Part shown: positions 17,676 through 25,536 of the stretch, in pieces
Position numbering within the stretch: the stretch's first letter is position 1
How the letters are laid out: each line of letters opens with the position of its first letter
Assembly: GCF_003350345.1 (NCBI RefSeq)
Contig: NZ_QNVJ01000047.1
Location: forward strand, 79,722 to 143,721
Length of the DNA: 64,000 nucleotides
Direction of reading: 5' to 3'
Origin: Alkalilacustris brevis
Lineage (GTDB): Bacteria; Pseudomonadota; Alphaproteobacteria; Rhodobacterales; Rhodobacteraceae
Program-made: the position numbers and the translations under genes
The notes under the pieces: model-generated
The model's database searches: none
Told to the model about the DNA's origin: nothing
What the model saw: only the letters and a program-made list of their open reading frames with translations

Positions 17676-17684
17676 TACGGGGTC

Positions 17685-18041
17685 TCAGACCCCATGCCAT
17701 GCCGCTTGTCCGACAATGGCCAGCGTTCCTGCCGCCACCCCCGCCATCAGCGACCGGCGGAGCAGGAACCAGACCGCCATGCCGGTGGCGACAGCCCCCG
17801 CGCGCCCCCAGAGCGGCACCGCCGCCAGCGCTGCGGGCGGCTGCATCAGCAATTTGACCACCACCGCCGCGATCAGCGCTGTGGCCACCGCCTGAACCCA
17901 GACGAAAACTTCCGAACTGTCGGAAACGCGGCGCGCCAGTACGGTTGCGGCAAGGCGCCATATTTCACTCGGCAGAAAGCCGACCAGCACGACCAGCATA
18001 TAGGGCCAGTAGGGCCCGAAGAATTCGGCCAGCGCGCTCAT
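17685..18041 (-). CDS. azlD: AzlD-family branched-chain amino acid transport subunit
   Basis: A 118-aa membrane protein with four hydrophobic segments and the AzlD pattern (PYMLVVLVGFLPSEIWRLAA, then VWVQAVATALIAAVVVKLLM and a Gly/Ala-rich last segment). AzlD is the small subunit that works with AzlC in export of branched-chain amino acids or analogues. Its start overlaps the azlC stop by 4 nt. The stop codon lies in the loop of a GGGGTC/GACCCC hairpin (17679-17693) that may end the operon. Confidence 0.88.
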   Translation of the reverse strand: MSALAEFFGPYWPYMLVVLVGFLPSEIWRLAATVLARRVSDSSEVFVWVQAVATALIAAVVVKLLMQPPAALAAVPLWGRAGAVATGMAVWFLLRRSLMAGVAAGTLAIVGQAAWHGV

Positions 18042-18817
18042 CGGCGCATCCGGTGCAGGCCATAGGCGATGCTGCCACCGATCATCCCTGCAAAAAGCAG
18101 GTCGAGGTCGGGGCCGACAAGGTGATTCATCACAGGCGCAAGCATCACGCCCAGCCCGATCGCCACGCCATCCATCATCCGCCGCACCCCCGCGACCAGC
18201 GACAGCGCAAAGAACAGCGGCGTCAGAAACAAGAAACCCGCCGCAAGAAATGTCGGCAGGCTTGCGCTCAGCCCGAAGCCCAGCCCGGTCAGCGCGGTGC
18301 TGACCAGAATGCAGGCATTGGCGAACCCGAAGAAATAGGGCACCCGGTCACGGCGCGGCATCGCGGGCAGGCGGCGGTGCGACTCGATCCAGGTGCTGAC
18401 AACGACGTAATGCGCAAGCAGGAGCTGCAGGCCGAACCCTTGGCCGCGGCGGCGTAACAGTGGAAGAATCGACACTCCCATCGGCAGAAGCCGCATCGAG
18501 GTCAGCGATACCGCCAGCGCGATCGACACGAGCGCGGCCCCCGTCGCCAGCCCGCCAAACAGCACGAATTGCGCCGGCCCGGCCCAGATCAGCGGCGTGG
18601 CCATCACCGTCGCCCAGAAAGGCATCCCGATCTCATGGGCGAGCGACCCGATGCCCAGCATCGCGAAGCCGACGACCCAGGCCGGCAGCAACACTGCATC
18701 GCGCGCGCCCCGGCCGAACATCTGCAGGTCGCGCCATCGGCGGCCCCTGCCGATGCGCCCGGCCCTTGCCGCCGTTCGGCGCGGAGGGGCGCCGGGCCGG
18801 TGCCCCGTGCCGGTCAC
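18038..18817 (-). CDS. azlC: AzlC-family transporter, large subunit
   Basis: A 259-aa AzlC-type permease. After a basic N-terminal tail, it shows GARDAVLLPAWVVGFAMLGI, the conserved IWAGPAQFVLFGGLATGAAL and SLTSMRLLPMGVSILPLLRR, and five further hydrophobic stretches. It exports amino-acid-like compounds together with AzlD. The start used here overlaps the cupin gene by 4 nt; an internal ATG at 18721 would remove the basic tail. Co-translation with a cupin and an Ldh-type dehydrogenase suggests that the exported compound is linked to that catabolic step. Confidence 0.88.
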   Translation of the reverse strand: MTGTGHRPGAPPRRTAARAGRIGRGRRWRDLQMFGRGARDAVLLPAWVVGFAMLGIGSLAHEIGMPFWATVMATPLIWAGPAQFVLFGGLATGAALVSIALAVSLTSMRLLPMGVSILPLLRRRGQGFGLQLLLAHYVVVSTWIESHRRLPAMPRRDRVPYFFGFANACILVSTALTGLGFGLSASLPTFLAAGFLFLTPLFFALSLVAGVRRMMDGVAIGLGVMLAPVMNHLVGPDLDLLFAGMIGGSIAYGLHRMRR

Positions 18818-19233
18818 GCCCCGGGTTGCGCCCGGTCGCCCGCAGCCAGATGCACGACCGTTTCGCCGGTGGCCGCAAAGGTGCGCGTCACCTCGGCCGC
18901 GTCATAGATGAACAGCATGAGGACCGGCTCTTCGCCCACATTGTGAAAACAGTGCACCTCGCCCGCGGGGATGAAGGCCACTTCCATCGGGCCGATCGGG
19001 TGGCGCTTTCCGTTGAATTCGGCTTCTGCCTGGCCGGCCAGGATCACGATCTGCTCGTCGCAGTTGTGATGATGCAGCGCGACGCTTCTTCCCACGGGGA
19101 TCGTGGTGGTGCCGGTCGTGACTTCGGCGCCACAGATGCCGCCGTTGCAAAAGAGCCGCGTCACGACCCCGCCGCCGCGGTCTATTTCATCGATCGTGTT
19201 GCGGTCACGGACCATTGCGGTCTTTGCGGCCAT
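18814..19233 (-). CDS. Single-domain cupin protein
   Basis: A 139-aa cupin. Motif 1 is GRSVALHHHNCDEQIVILAG (two His, one Glu) and motif 2 is PAGEVHCFHNVGEEPVLMLF (one His), so a metal site of the 3-His/1-Glu type is possible. Such proteins act as small isomerases, dioxygenases or sugar/ligand binding modules; the reaction is not predictable. A GGAGGGG ribosome site precedes the ATG. It lies 41 nt after the Ldh-type gene and overlaps azlC. Confidence 0.8.
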   Translation of the reverse strand: MAAKTAMVRDRNTIDEIDRGGGVVTRLFCNGGICGAEVTTGTTTIPVGRSVALHHHNCDEQIVILAGQAEAEFNGKRHPIGPMEVAFIPAGEVHCFHNVGEEPVLMLFIYDAAEVTRTFAATGETVVHLAAGDRAQPGA

Positions 19234-19274
19234 GATAACCCCTCCGTGAAAATTGGTGTCGGGTGTGCAGGCTG

Positions 19275-20333
19275 TCAGAGCGGGGCGACACCGCTTCCCG
19301 CGGCGATGTCGTTGAGCTTTTCGAGCACTGGCGCCGCTATCGGGATGCCCTCGGCGCTGCGTCTGGCGCGCTCGGCCAGGGCGCGTTCGCCTGGCAGGCG
19401 GATCGAATCGAAGCCCGGTCGCAGCCGCGCGCCCTTCATCTCGGCGCCGATGCGGTCGATCTCGTGGCGGAATGTCTCGGGGTCGGTGAAGCTTGCGATA
19501 TCCAGCGCCACGATGAACTGCCCCGTGTTGGTGACCGAGGAATCGTCGGCATTGTAATCGACCACGTCGCGCCCCATCGCCGCCCCGTTCAGGGTGCCGG
19601 CCAGCAGCCCGAACACGAGCGATAGCCCGTAACCCTTGGGCCCGCCGATGGGCAGCAGCGAGCCGCCCGAGGCCTTGGCCGGGTCGGTCAGAGGCTTGCC
19701 CTCTTGATCGATCATCCAGCCTTCCGGCATCTGTTCCCCACGCTGTGCGGCCAGCTTGACCTTGCCGTAGGCGGCCACGGTCGTGGCCATGTCGAGCAGG
19801 ATCGGCGGCCCGTTCCCCGCCGGAATGGCAATGGCGACAGGGTTGGTGCTGAGCAGCATGTCGATGCCACCCCAGGGCGCCATGTGGTTGGCGCTGCCCA
19901 CCGCCACATAGATTCCTATCATCCCCTCGGCCATCGGCATCGCCGCATAGACGCCGGCGGCACCGGCGTGGTTGCTGTGATGGGCGCCGACCCAGCCCAC
20001 ACCGTGGCTGCGGGCACGGGCGATGGCCTCTTCGGCGCAGCGCTTCATGACCAGATGGCCAAATCCGTTATCGCCATCGACGACGGCCATTGCACCGCGC
20101 GAGCGGTCGATGCGGATATCTGGGCGCGGGTTGAAGCCGCCGGCGCGCAACCGTTCCAGATAGCGCGGCAAGCGGAACACCCCGTGCCCGTCGCCGCCGA
20201 GCAGGTCGGCCTCGACCATGAGTTCCGCAACCGTCCGCGCATCGGCGGCGGGCAGGCCCTCGGTGTCGAGCACGGCCGAGATGTATTCGATCAGGCGTGG
20301 AGCGGGTACCTTGCGGGCGGTTGTTTCGCGCAT
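19275..20333 (-). CDS. Ldh/malate dehydrogenase-2 family oxidoreductase
   Basis: A 352-aa member of the YlbC/YiaK/ComC family of NAD(P)H-dependent 2-oxo acid reductases (sulfolactate, ureidoglycolate, diketogulonate and similar substrates). Signatures: GGDGHGVFRLPRYLERL near the N-terminus, the catalytic His region GWVGAHHSNHAGAAGVYA, ANHMAPWGGIDMLLSTNP, LLDMATTVAAYGKVKLA and PIGGPKGYGLSLVFGLLAG. The substrate is not given by sequence. Its place in an operon with a cupin and AzlCD points to a 2-hydroxy or 2-oxo acid pathway. AAAGGA precedes the start. Confidence 0.88.
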   Translation of the reverse strand: MRETTARKVPAPRLIEYISAVLDTEGLPAADARTVAELMVEADLLGGDGHGVFRLPRYLERLRAGGFNPRPDIRIDRSRGAMAVVDGDNGFGHLVMKRCAEEAIARARSHGVGWVGAHHSNHAGAAGVYAAMPMAEGMIGIYVAVGSANHMAPWGGIDMLLSTNPVAIAIPAGNGPPILLDMATTVAAYGKVKLAAQRGEQMPEGWMIDQEGKPLTDPAKASGGSLLPIGGPKGYGLSLVFGLLAGTLNGAAMGRDVVDYNADDSSVTNTGQFIVALDIASFTDPETFRHEIDRIGAEMKGARLRPGFDSIRLPGERALAERARRSAEGIPIAAPVLEKLNDIAAGSGVAPL

Positions 20334-20439
20334 CGCATCGTCCTTTCATGCTGTCCGGCACCGCGCAATCCGGCGCGCGTGGTCGGCGGCAGGCCGGCAA
20401 CAGGCATGGCCGCATGGGGGCCGCATGGGGTGGCCGGGC

Positions 20440-20739
20440 TCAGAAATGGTGTTCGCAAAGTTCCAGGTGCTCCACCTGAGGAGGCTCGGCAAAATAGGGT
20501 GACACGAGCGCGCGCCAGGTCTGGAAGTCTTCGGAGTTGCGGAAGTCTTCGGTGTGGTTTTCAAGCGTTTCCCAGCGCACCACCAGCATAAAGGGGCGGG
20601 GCGGCTCGTGAAGTCGGCGCAGTTCCATCCCCAGGCAGCCCCTGGCGCGTTGAAAAAGCGGCGCCGCCTTGGCCACCCCCTTTTCAAACTCTGCCTCGCA
20701 TCCTTCCCGCACCTTGATTCGCGCAATCTCGATCGGCAT
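20440..20739 (-). CDS. ABM-family (antibiotic biosynthesis monooxygenase-like) small protein
   Basis: A 99-aa ferredoxin-like protein of the ABM/dimeric alpha-beta barrel type, with IARIKVREGCEAEFEKGVAK, GCLGMELRRLHE and VVRWETLENHTEDFRNSEDF. Family members are cofactor-less monooxygenases or heme-degrading proteins; others act on quinones. The start at 20739 is chosen because of the GGGAG site just upstream and the normal family length. It is the first gene of the minus-strand Ldh-cupin-azlCD set (106-nt gap to Ldh). Confidence 0.8.
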   Translation of the reverse strand: MPIEIARIKVREGCEAEFEKGVAKAAPLFQRARGCLGMELRRLHEPPRPFMLVVRWETLENHTEDFRNSEDFQTWRALVSPYFAEPPQVEHLELCEHHF

Positions 20740-20832
20740 CTGCTCTCCCTTGATCTGCCCCGGGTGGCCGGTGTTTCCCGATGCGGATGCTCGGGTGGCC
20801 GACAGGGAACGAGAAATCATACTTCCTGCTGC

Positions 20833-20928
20833 CGGGCATTTCCATGCCCGATGGTCCTGCCTGCCGACGCAGTGATCCGCGAGTGCATGGTCTCTCGTTT
20901 CCTTATGGCGGGCAATAGAGATTATAAT
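20833..20928. promoter_or_regulatory. Divergent promoter region with inverted repeat and TATAAT
   Basis: The 303-nt interval 20740-21042 separates divergent genes. It contains the inverted repeat CGGGCAT TTCC ATGCCCG (20833-20850) and a palindromic ATTATAAT whose TATAAT (20923-20928) can be a -10 in both directions. No good -35 is seen. The rest shows nothing recognisable. Confidence 0.35.
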
Positions 20929-21042
20929 TTCCATCGCGCCGCCAAAGCTGCAACGATAACGGCGAGCAGGGCACACGCCCGGCATGGCCGCCGCAAGGCC
21001 TGGCCCGGATACGGCTTTCCCGTCAGGAGGAACGCAGCAGAA

Positions 21043-21606
21043 ATGGCAATGCAGGTTCTGGATTTTGCGCAAGCAGAGGTAGACCCGAGAGAATTTCGCA
21101 ACGCGCTGGGCCGCTTCGCCACCGGCGTGACGGTGATTACCACCCGCACACCTGCAGGCAAGTGCGAGGGTATGACGGCGAATTCGTTTTCGGCGCTGTC
21201 GCTGGACCCTCCGCTGGTGTTGTGGAGCATCAAGCGCGATGCGCCCTCGCTACCGTCCTTTCAGGAGGCGGGCGTGTTTACTATCAACGTTCTGACACAG
21301 GAACAGGCGGATCTGTCGCATCATTTTGCCACGCGGCAGCTTGACAAGTTCTCCGAATTTATCGTGCCGGATGGCCAGAACGGCTGCCCGCTGCTGGAAA
21401 ATGCCCTGGCCTTTTTCGAATGCCGCCTGCAACAGACGATCGAGGCGGGCGACCACCTGATAATGATTGGCGAGGTTACACGCGCCGGGTATGACGAGGC
21501 TGCCGATCCGCTGCTGTTCAGCGCCGGGCGCTACGCTATTGCCGCCGCCCTGCCCAACCGTGATGCTCGCGATGACCTGGCATCGATGTGGGAGGGGCTG
21601 GGCTGA
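21043..21606 (+). CDS. Flavin reductase family protein
   Basis: A 187-aa FMN-binding split-barrel flavin reductase, which supplies reduced FMN or FAD to a two-component monooxygenase. Signatures: RNALGRFATGVTVITTRTPA, GMTANSFSALSLDPPLVLWS and the C-terminal GDHLIMIGEV with its conserved His. Start at 21043, with AGGAGG 12 nt upstream. No dedicated monooxygenase is adjacent; the LLM enzyme at 44.5-45.7 kb is a candidate partner in the same window. The next gene starts 2 nt after the stop. Confidence 0.88.
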   Translation: MAMQVLDFAQAEVDPREFRNALGRFATGVTVITTRTPAGKCEGMTANSFSALSLDPPLVLWSIKRDAPSLPSFQEAGVFTINVLTQEQADLSHHFATRQLDKFSEFIVPDGQNGCPLLENALAFFECRLQQTIEAGDHLIMIGEVTRAGYDEAADPLLFSAGRYAIAAALPNRDARDDLASMWEGLG

Positions 21607-21608
21607 TC

Positions 21609-22187
21609 ATGCGTGGCCGCACCGACCGTTACCCGCCAATCCCACGCGCCGAGTGGACCGAGGCGCAGCGCCGGCATGTGCAGCCGATGCTGGACGGGCC
21701 ACGCGGCGAGGTCGTCAGCCCATTTGTGCCATTGATGCGCAGCCCCGAACTGATGGACAGGGTGCAGGCGGTGGGGGCTTACCTGCGCTATCGCAGCGCG
21801 ATAGGCCGGCGGCTGACCGAACTGGCCATCATCGTTACCGCACGGCACTGGGACCAGCATGTGGAATGGGCGATTCACGCGCCGATCGCATTGCGCGAAG
21901 GTATAAGCGCCGAGTCGATCGAGGCCATCGCCGCGGATCGCACCCCCGAGGTCGCGCCAGAAGATGAATGCGTCATCCACGCCGCAGTGTGTGAGTTGCT
22001 GGCTTCGAATGATCTGAGCGACACCACGCATGATCGGGCGCGGGCGCTGTTCGGGGAGCGGGGTGTTATCGACCTGCTCGGCATCGTTGGCTACTATTCG
22101 ATGCTTTCGGTGGTGATGAACGGCGCGCGCACGCAGGCCCCGGCGACTGCGGCGCCGCCCCTTGCGCCGCGCGCCAACCGGCAGTGA
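21609..22187 (+). CDS. Carboxymuconolactone decarboxylase-like protein
   Basis: A 192-aa AhpD/CMD-fold protein. The helical core with RSPELMDRVQAVGAYLRYRS, RLTELAIIVTARHWDQHVEW and the helix near GVIDLLGIVGYYSMLSVVMN fits the CMD family. The redox CxxC of AhpD is absent: the corresponding position reads WDQHVEW, as in decarboxylase-type or uncharacterised members. The function is probably enzymatic on a lactone or hydroperoxide. The start 21609 lies 2 nt after the flavin reductase stop; a GTG at 21588 is possible. Confidence 0.8.
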   Translation: MRGRTDRYPPIPRAEWTEAQRRHVQPMLDGPRGEVVSPFVPLMRSPELMDRVQAVGAYLRYRSAIGRRLTELAIIVTARHWDQHVEWAIHAPIALREGISAESIEAIAADRTPEVAPEDECVIHAAVCELLASNDLSDTTHDRARALFGERGVIDLLGIVGYYSMLSVVMNGARTQAPATAAPPLAPRANRQ

Positions 22188-22361
22188 CGGTCTTTGCGGG
22201 GTTGTGCGACGCGCATGGGGGTGCAAGCATCAAGGAAGGGGTTCCGGGGACAGTCTCACATGAATTCCAGACAAATGATTCCCTGGCCAGGACCGGCCTC
22301 GGGGGAATGGGCCGCGCGATATGCCGCGGGTTGTAGTTCGAGACGAACAGGGGGGGAGCAC

Positions 22362-23447
22362 ATGAAGCAGGTAGAAGTTGCCGTTATCGGGACGGGCTGG
22401 TGCGGGGGTATCCGCGCCGAAACTCTGGCGCATTCGGCACTGGTCGACAAGCTGCACATCTGCGAGATCAGGCCCGATCGGCTTGAGGAGGTCCGGCAAC
22501 TGACCAACCCCGCCACCGCGACGCTGGATTATCAGGACATTGTCCGAAACGACGCCATTTCGGTGGTCTACATCTCCACCACGCCCGAGCAGACACATTA
22601 TCCGATCGCGCGCGACTGCCTGAGGGCGGGCAAGCATGTGCTTCTGGAAAAGCCCATCGCGATGGAGTTCTGGGAGGCTGACGACCTTATCAATCTGGCA
22701 AGCCAGAACGGGGTGAAGTTCACCATCGGCTATTCGCAGCGGTTCAACACCAAGGTCGCCTACGCCAAGAAGCAGATCGCGAGCGGGGCGTTGGGGCGGG
22801 TGGTCAATGTCATGGTCAGCCGTCACCTGTCGCGCAGCCTTGGCAAGAAAATCGCCTCGCGCGTGCGGCTGTCGCCGGCAGTGATGGAATCGACCCACGA
22901 CCTGGATTTCGTGTTCTGGATGCTCGAGCCCGCGAAACCCGTCCGCGTCTATTCTCAAGGCGCCTATGGCTACATGAAGGATGTCAACGGCTCGTATGAC
23001 TGCATGTGGTCGACCGTGACGATGGACGATGGAACGCTTGTGGTGGTTGGCGGCGGCTGGAACCTGCCGCCGAGCTATCCGAATTTCTGCGCCACCTGGA
23101 TCGAGATCACCGGCACCGAAGGGGCGCTGATGCTGGATGACACGCATCGTGACAAATGGCTCAACACCATGTCCGAGGGCACGCGCTATCCGATGTCGAC
23201 CATGCCGGGCGAACAGGTCGATCACGTCTTTGCCGGGCAGATGGGGCCGGAGACGTTGCATTTCCTTGAATGCGTACTTCTCGACAAGCCGGTGATGGTT
23301 GCCCCGGAACATGCCCGGATGGTGATGGAGACCTACCGCGCGGCCGATCTTTCCGCTGAGTTGAACGAACCTGTCGACCTGCCGCTGAGCAACAGCGCAC
23401 TTGCCGCGATCGCTGACATGACGCAGGCCGCCTCGGCGGGGCAATGA
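22362..23447 (+). CDS. Gfo/Idh/MocA-family oxidoreductase
   Basis: A 361-aa NAD(P)-dependent dehydrogenase of the Gfo/Idh/MocA family. The N-terminal Rossmann fold has VAVIGTGWCGGIRAETLAHS. The signature EKPIAMEFWEADDL (family EKP) follows, and the C-terminal beta sheet carries the substrate site with STHDLDFVFWML. Substrates in this family are sugars, inositols and related hydroxy acids; the specific one is unknown. GGGGGGAG precedes the ATG at 22362. The stop overlaps the start of the HIBADH-type gene. Confidence 0.88.
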   Translation: MKQVEVAVIGTGWCGGIRAETLAHSALVDKLHICEIRPDRLEEVRQLTNPATATLDYQDIVRNDAISVVYISTTPEQTHYPIARDCLRAGKHVLLEKPIAMEFWEADDLINLASQNGVKFTIGYSQRFNTKVAYAKKQIASGALGRVVNVMVSRHLSRSLGKKIASRVRLSPAVMESTHDLDFVFWMLEPAKPVRVYSQGAYGYMKDVNGSYDCMWSTVTMDDGTLVVVGGGWNLPPSYPNFCATWIEITGTEGALMLDDTHRDKWLNTMSEGTRYPMSTMPGEQVDHVFAGQMGPETLHFLECVLLDKPVMVAPEHARMVMETYRAADLSAELNEPVDLPLSNSALAAIADMTQAASAGQ

Positions 23448-24391
23448 TGCCCGCCAAGCTGCGCGCAGGTGTTCTGGGCCTCGGCAACATGGGCCGGGGG
23501 ATTGCCGCAACACTTGATTGTGCGGGGCTGTTGGCTGCGGCCTGGGATGCCGCCCCCGCGGCGCTTGCCAGTTGCCCGCTGTCATCCGGTGTGGCGCGCA
23601 GCGGGCCGCGGGATGTCGCAGGCTGCGATGTGATTTTGCTGGCCGTGCCCGGCAGCCCCGAGATTGCCGCGCTGTTCGACCGTCCCGACGGTCCGCTTTC
23701 CGTCACGACGCCGGGCCGGGTGATGATCGACCTCACCACCTCGGACCCGGCCAAGACCAGGGCGCTGGCCGAACGGGCCGTGGGCGCCGGCGCTGCCTAT
23801 CTTGATGCGGGCATGACCGGCGGCGCGGCGGCGGCCGAAAACGGCCAACTCACGCTGATGATGGGCGGCGAGGTGGCGGCGCTCGAACGGGCGCGGCCGG
23901 TGCTCGATGCGATCGCGGCGCGGGTCTTTCATCTGGGCCCGGTGGGCGCGGGCCACACGATGAAACTGGTGCACAACATGATCTGCCACACGACCTTCCT
24001 GGCCACGGCGGAAGGTTGCCGCGCGGCCGAGCGCGCGGGCATTGCCCTGAAAGATGCGGTCGATGTGCTGAACGCCGGAAACGCGCGCAGTTTCGTGAGC
24101 GAGCGGCGCTTTCCCGATCATGTGGTCAGCGGGCGCTTTGACGGGCGCTCGCATGTTGGAACTCTGGCCAAGGATCTTGCGCTGGCCGAGGCGCTGTTTG
24201 CCGGATTGGAGCAGCCTGCGTGCTATGTCGGGCTGACCACCCGGCTGCTGCAGGTGGCGCGGGATGGCGGCCTGGACGGGGATGATTTCACGCGCCTCTA
24301 CCCGGCCTTCGACGATCTGGTCGAGGCGTTGGAGGATGCGCAGCTATCCGGACAAAGCGGAAAAAGCGGCGATCAGCCGAAACGAACCTGA
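23444..24391 (+). CDS. 3-hydroxyisobutyrate dehydrogenase-type oxidoreductase
   Basis: A 315-aa beta-hydroxyacid dehydrogenase. It has the N-terminal dinucleotide site GVLGLGNMGRGIA, the substrate-binding loop DAGMTGGAAAAENGQLTLMM (DxPxSGG-type, with Gly for Pro) and the catalytic lysine in GAGHTMKLVHNM. The family oxidises 3-hydroxyisobutyrate, tartronate semialdehyde and similar beta-hydroxy acids. It overlaps the Gfo/Idh gene by 4 nt and ends before a bidirectional terminator. Confidence 0.88.
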   Translation: MMPAKLRAGVLGLGNMGRGIAATLDCAGLLAAAWDAAPAALASCPLSSGVARSGPRDVAGCDVILLAVPGSPEIAALFDRPDGPLSVTTPGRVMIDLTTSDPAKTRALAERAVGAGAAYLDAGMTGGAAAAENGQLTLMMGGEVAALERARPVLDAIAARVFHLGPVGAGHTMKLVHNMICHTTFLATAEGCRAAERAGIALKDAVDVLNAGNARSFVSERRFPDHVVSGRFDGRSHVGTLAKDLALAEALFAGLEQPACYVGLTTRLLQVARDGGLDGDDFTRLYPAFDDLVEALEDAQLSGQSGKSGDQPKRT

Positions 24392-24446
24392 AAGGAAGCG
24401 GCCCTGCCGCCAGCGTGCGTGGCGGGCAACCTGCCTGAACGAAGAA

Positions 24447-24477
24447 GGGCGGGCGCCCTTTCGGATTGCGCCCGCCC
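24447..24477. terminator. Terminator between HIBADH-type gene and tctC
   Basis: GGGCGGGCGC (24447-24456) pairs with GCGCCCGCCC (24468-24477) around an 11-nt loop. On the minus strand it is followed by TTCTTCGTTC, so it mainly serves the tct operon that ends at 24505. It also lies after the plus-strand stop at 24391. Confidence 0.7.
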
Positions 24478-24504
24478 CCATGTCATGCCGTGCTGGCCCA
24501 TCCG

Positions 24505-25449
24505 TCAGAACGAGGCCACAAGCTCCTGATACCGCTGCGCCTGGTTGCGGCGCATCGCGTCGTATTCCGGGCCGTCCACATGCAAGGTGTTCTCGCCCAG
24601 GCGGCCCATGAGGGCGTTGTAGGTGCCATCGTCGTTAAGCCCGGCGAAAGCGTCCCGCAGTATCTGCATGCGGTCCTCGGGCACACCTGCTGGCGCCAGA
24701 ACCGAGCGATGCATCACGCCGATATCGGTCACCACCTCATAGCCAAGCTGCGCGGTTGTCGGGATACCGTCGAGGATCTCCTCCTCGCCAACCACCAGAA
24801 GCGGGCGCAGCGGCTGCCCAGCCAGCACCGAGGGGAAAGCGAAGGTGAAATCCAGATCGCCCGCCAGCAGCGCCTGGATCACCGGCCCGCCGCCCTGATA
24901 GGGAACGAGGTTGGCATCGACGCCCACTTCGTTGAGCAGGGCAAGCCCCGGCACCATGAACGCGCCCCAGTTGCCGCTGTGGCCGAAGGTCAGATCGCCC
25001 GGGTTCTCCTGCCCGTAAGCGACGAGATCCTCGAAGGTTTCGAACGGGCTGTCCTCGCGCACCACGAGGATCGGCTGGGCGGTGTTCACCCGCGCGACCG
25101 CCTCGAAATCCTCGTTCGGGTCATAGGGCAGATTGGTGACATGCTGCTGCAGCTGGTCGATGAAGTTGTGGGTGAACAGCAGCGTATAGCCGTCAGGCTG
25201 GGCCTGGGCGGCGGCGGCAGTGCCGGTCTGGCCACCTGCGCCGGGCATGAGCTGCACGACGACCGGCTGACCCAGAATGCCCGGCAGGACCGAGGTGATG
25301 ACACGGGCATTGAGGTCATGCGAGCCGCCCGCGCCCAGCGGGATGATCATGGTGATTGGCCGGTTCGGGAAATCTTCGGCCGTGGCCGCCCCTGCGCCCA
25401 GCCCCAGCGCGGCAATCGCGCCGATGACTGTTGCCTTGATATTTTTCAT
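24505..25449 (-). CDS. tctC: Tripartite tricarboxylate transporter substrate-binding protein
   Basis: A 314-aa periplasmic TctC-type binding protein with a signal peptide (AIAALGLGAGAATAEDFPNR). Hallmarks: PNRPITMIIPLGAGGSHDLN, MPGAGGQTGTAAAAQAQPDG, LTFGHSGNWGAFMVPGLALL and VPYQGGGPVIQALLAGDLDF. It captures a carboxylate for the TctA/TctB channel. The start is chosen at 25449, where an AGGAGGAGG site lies 6-14 nt upstream. The ligand cannot be predicted; this family is expanded in bacteria that take up aromatic or dicarboxylic acids. Confidence 0.93.
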   Translation of the reverse strand: MKNIKATVIGAIAALGLGAGAATAEDFPNRPITMIIPLGAGGSHDLNARVITSVLPGILGQPVVVQLMPGAGGQTGTAAAAQAQPDGYTLLFTHNFIDQLQQHVTNLPYDPNEDFEAVARVNTAQPILVVREDSPFETFEDLVAYGQENPGDLTFGHSGNWGAFMVPGLALLNEVGVDANLVPYQGGGPVIQALLAGDLDFTFAFPSVLAGQPLRPLLVVGEEEILDGIPTTAQLGYEVVTDIGVMHRSVLAPAGVPEDRMQILRDAFAGLNDDGTYNALMGRLGENTLHVDGPEYDAMRRNQAQRYQELVASF

Positions 25450-25536
25450 TTTTTCCTCCTCCTTGGCGATACTAGAGTGTTGTTTTCGGGATGATTGCAC
25501 CCCCTGCGGCCTTCTTGCGGGCCGGTTGATCAAGGG

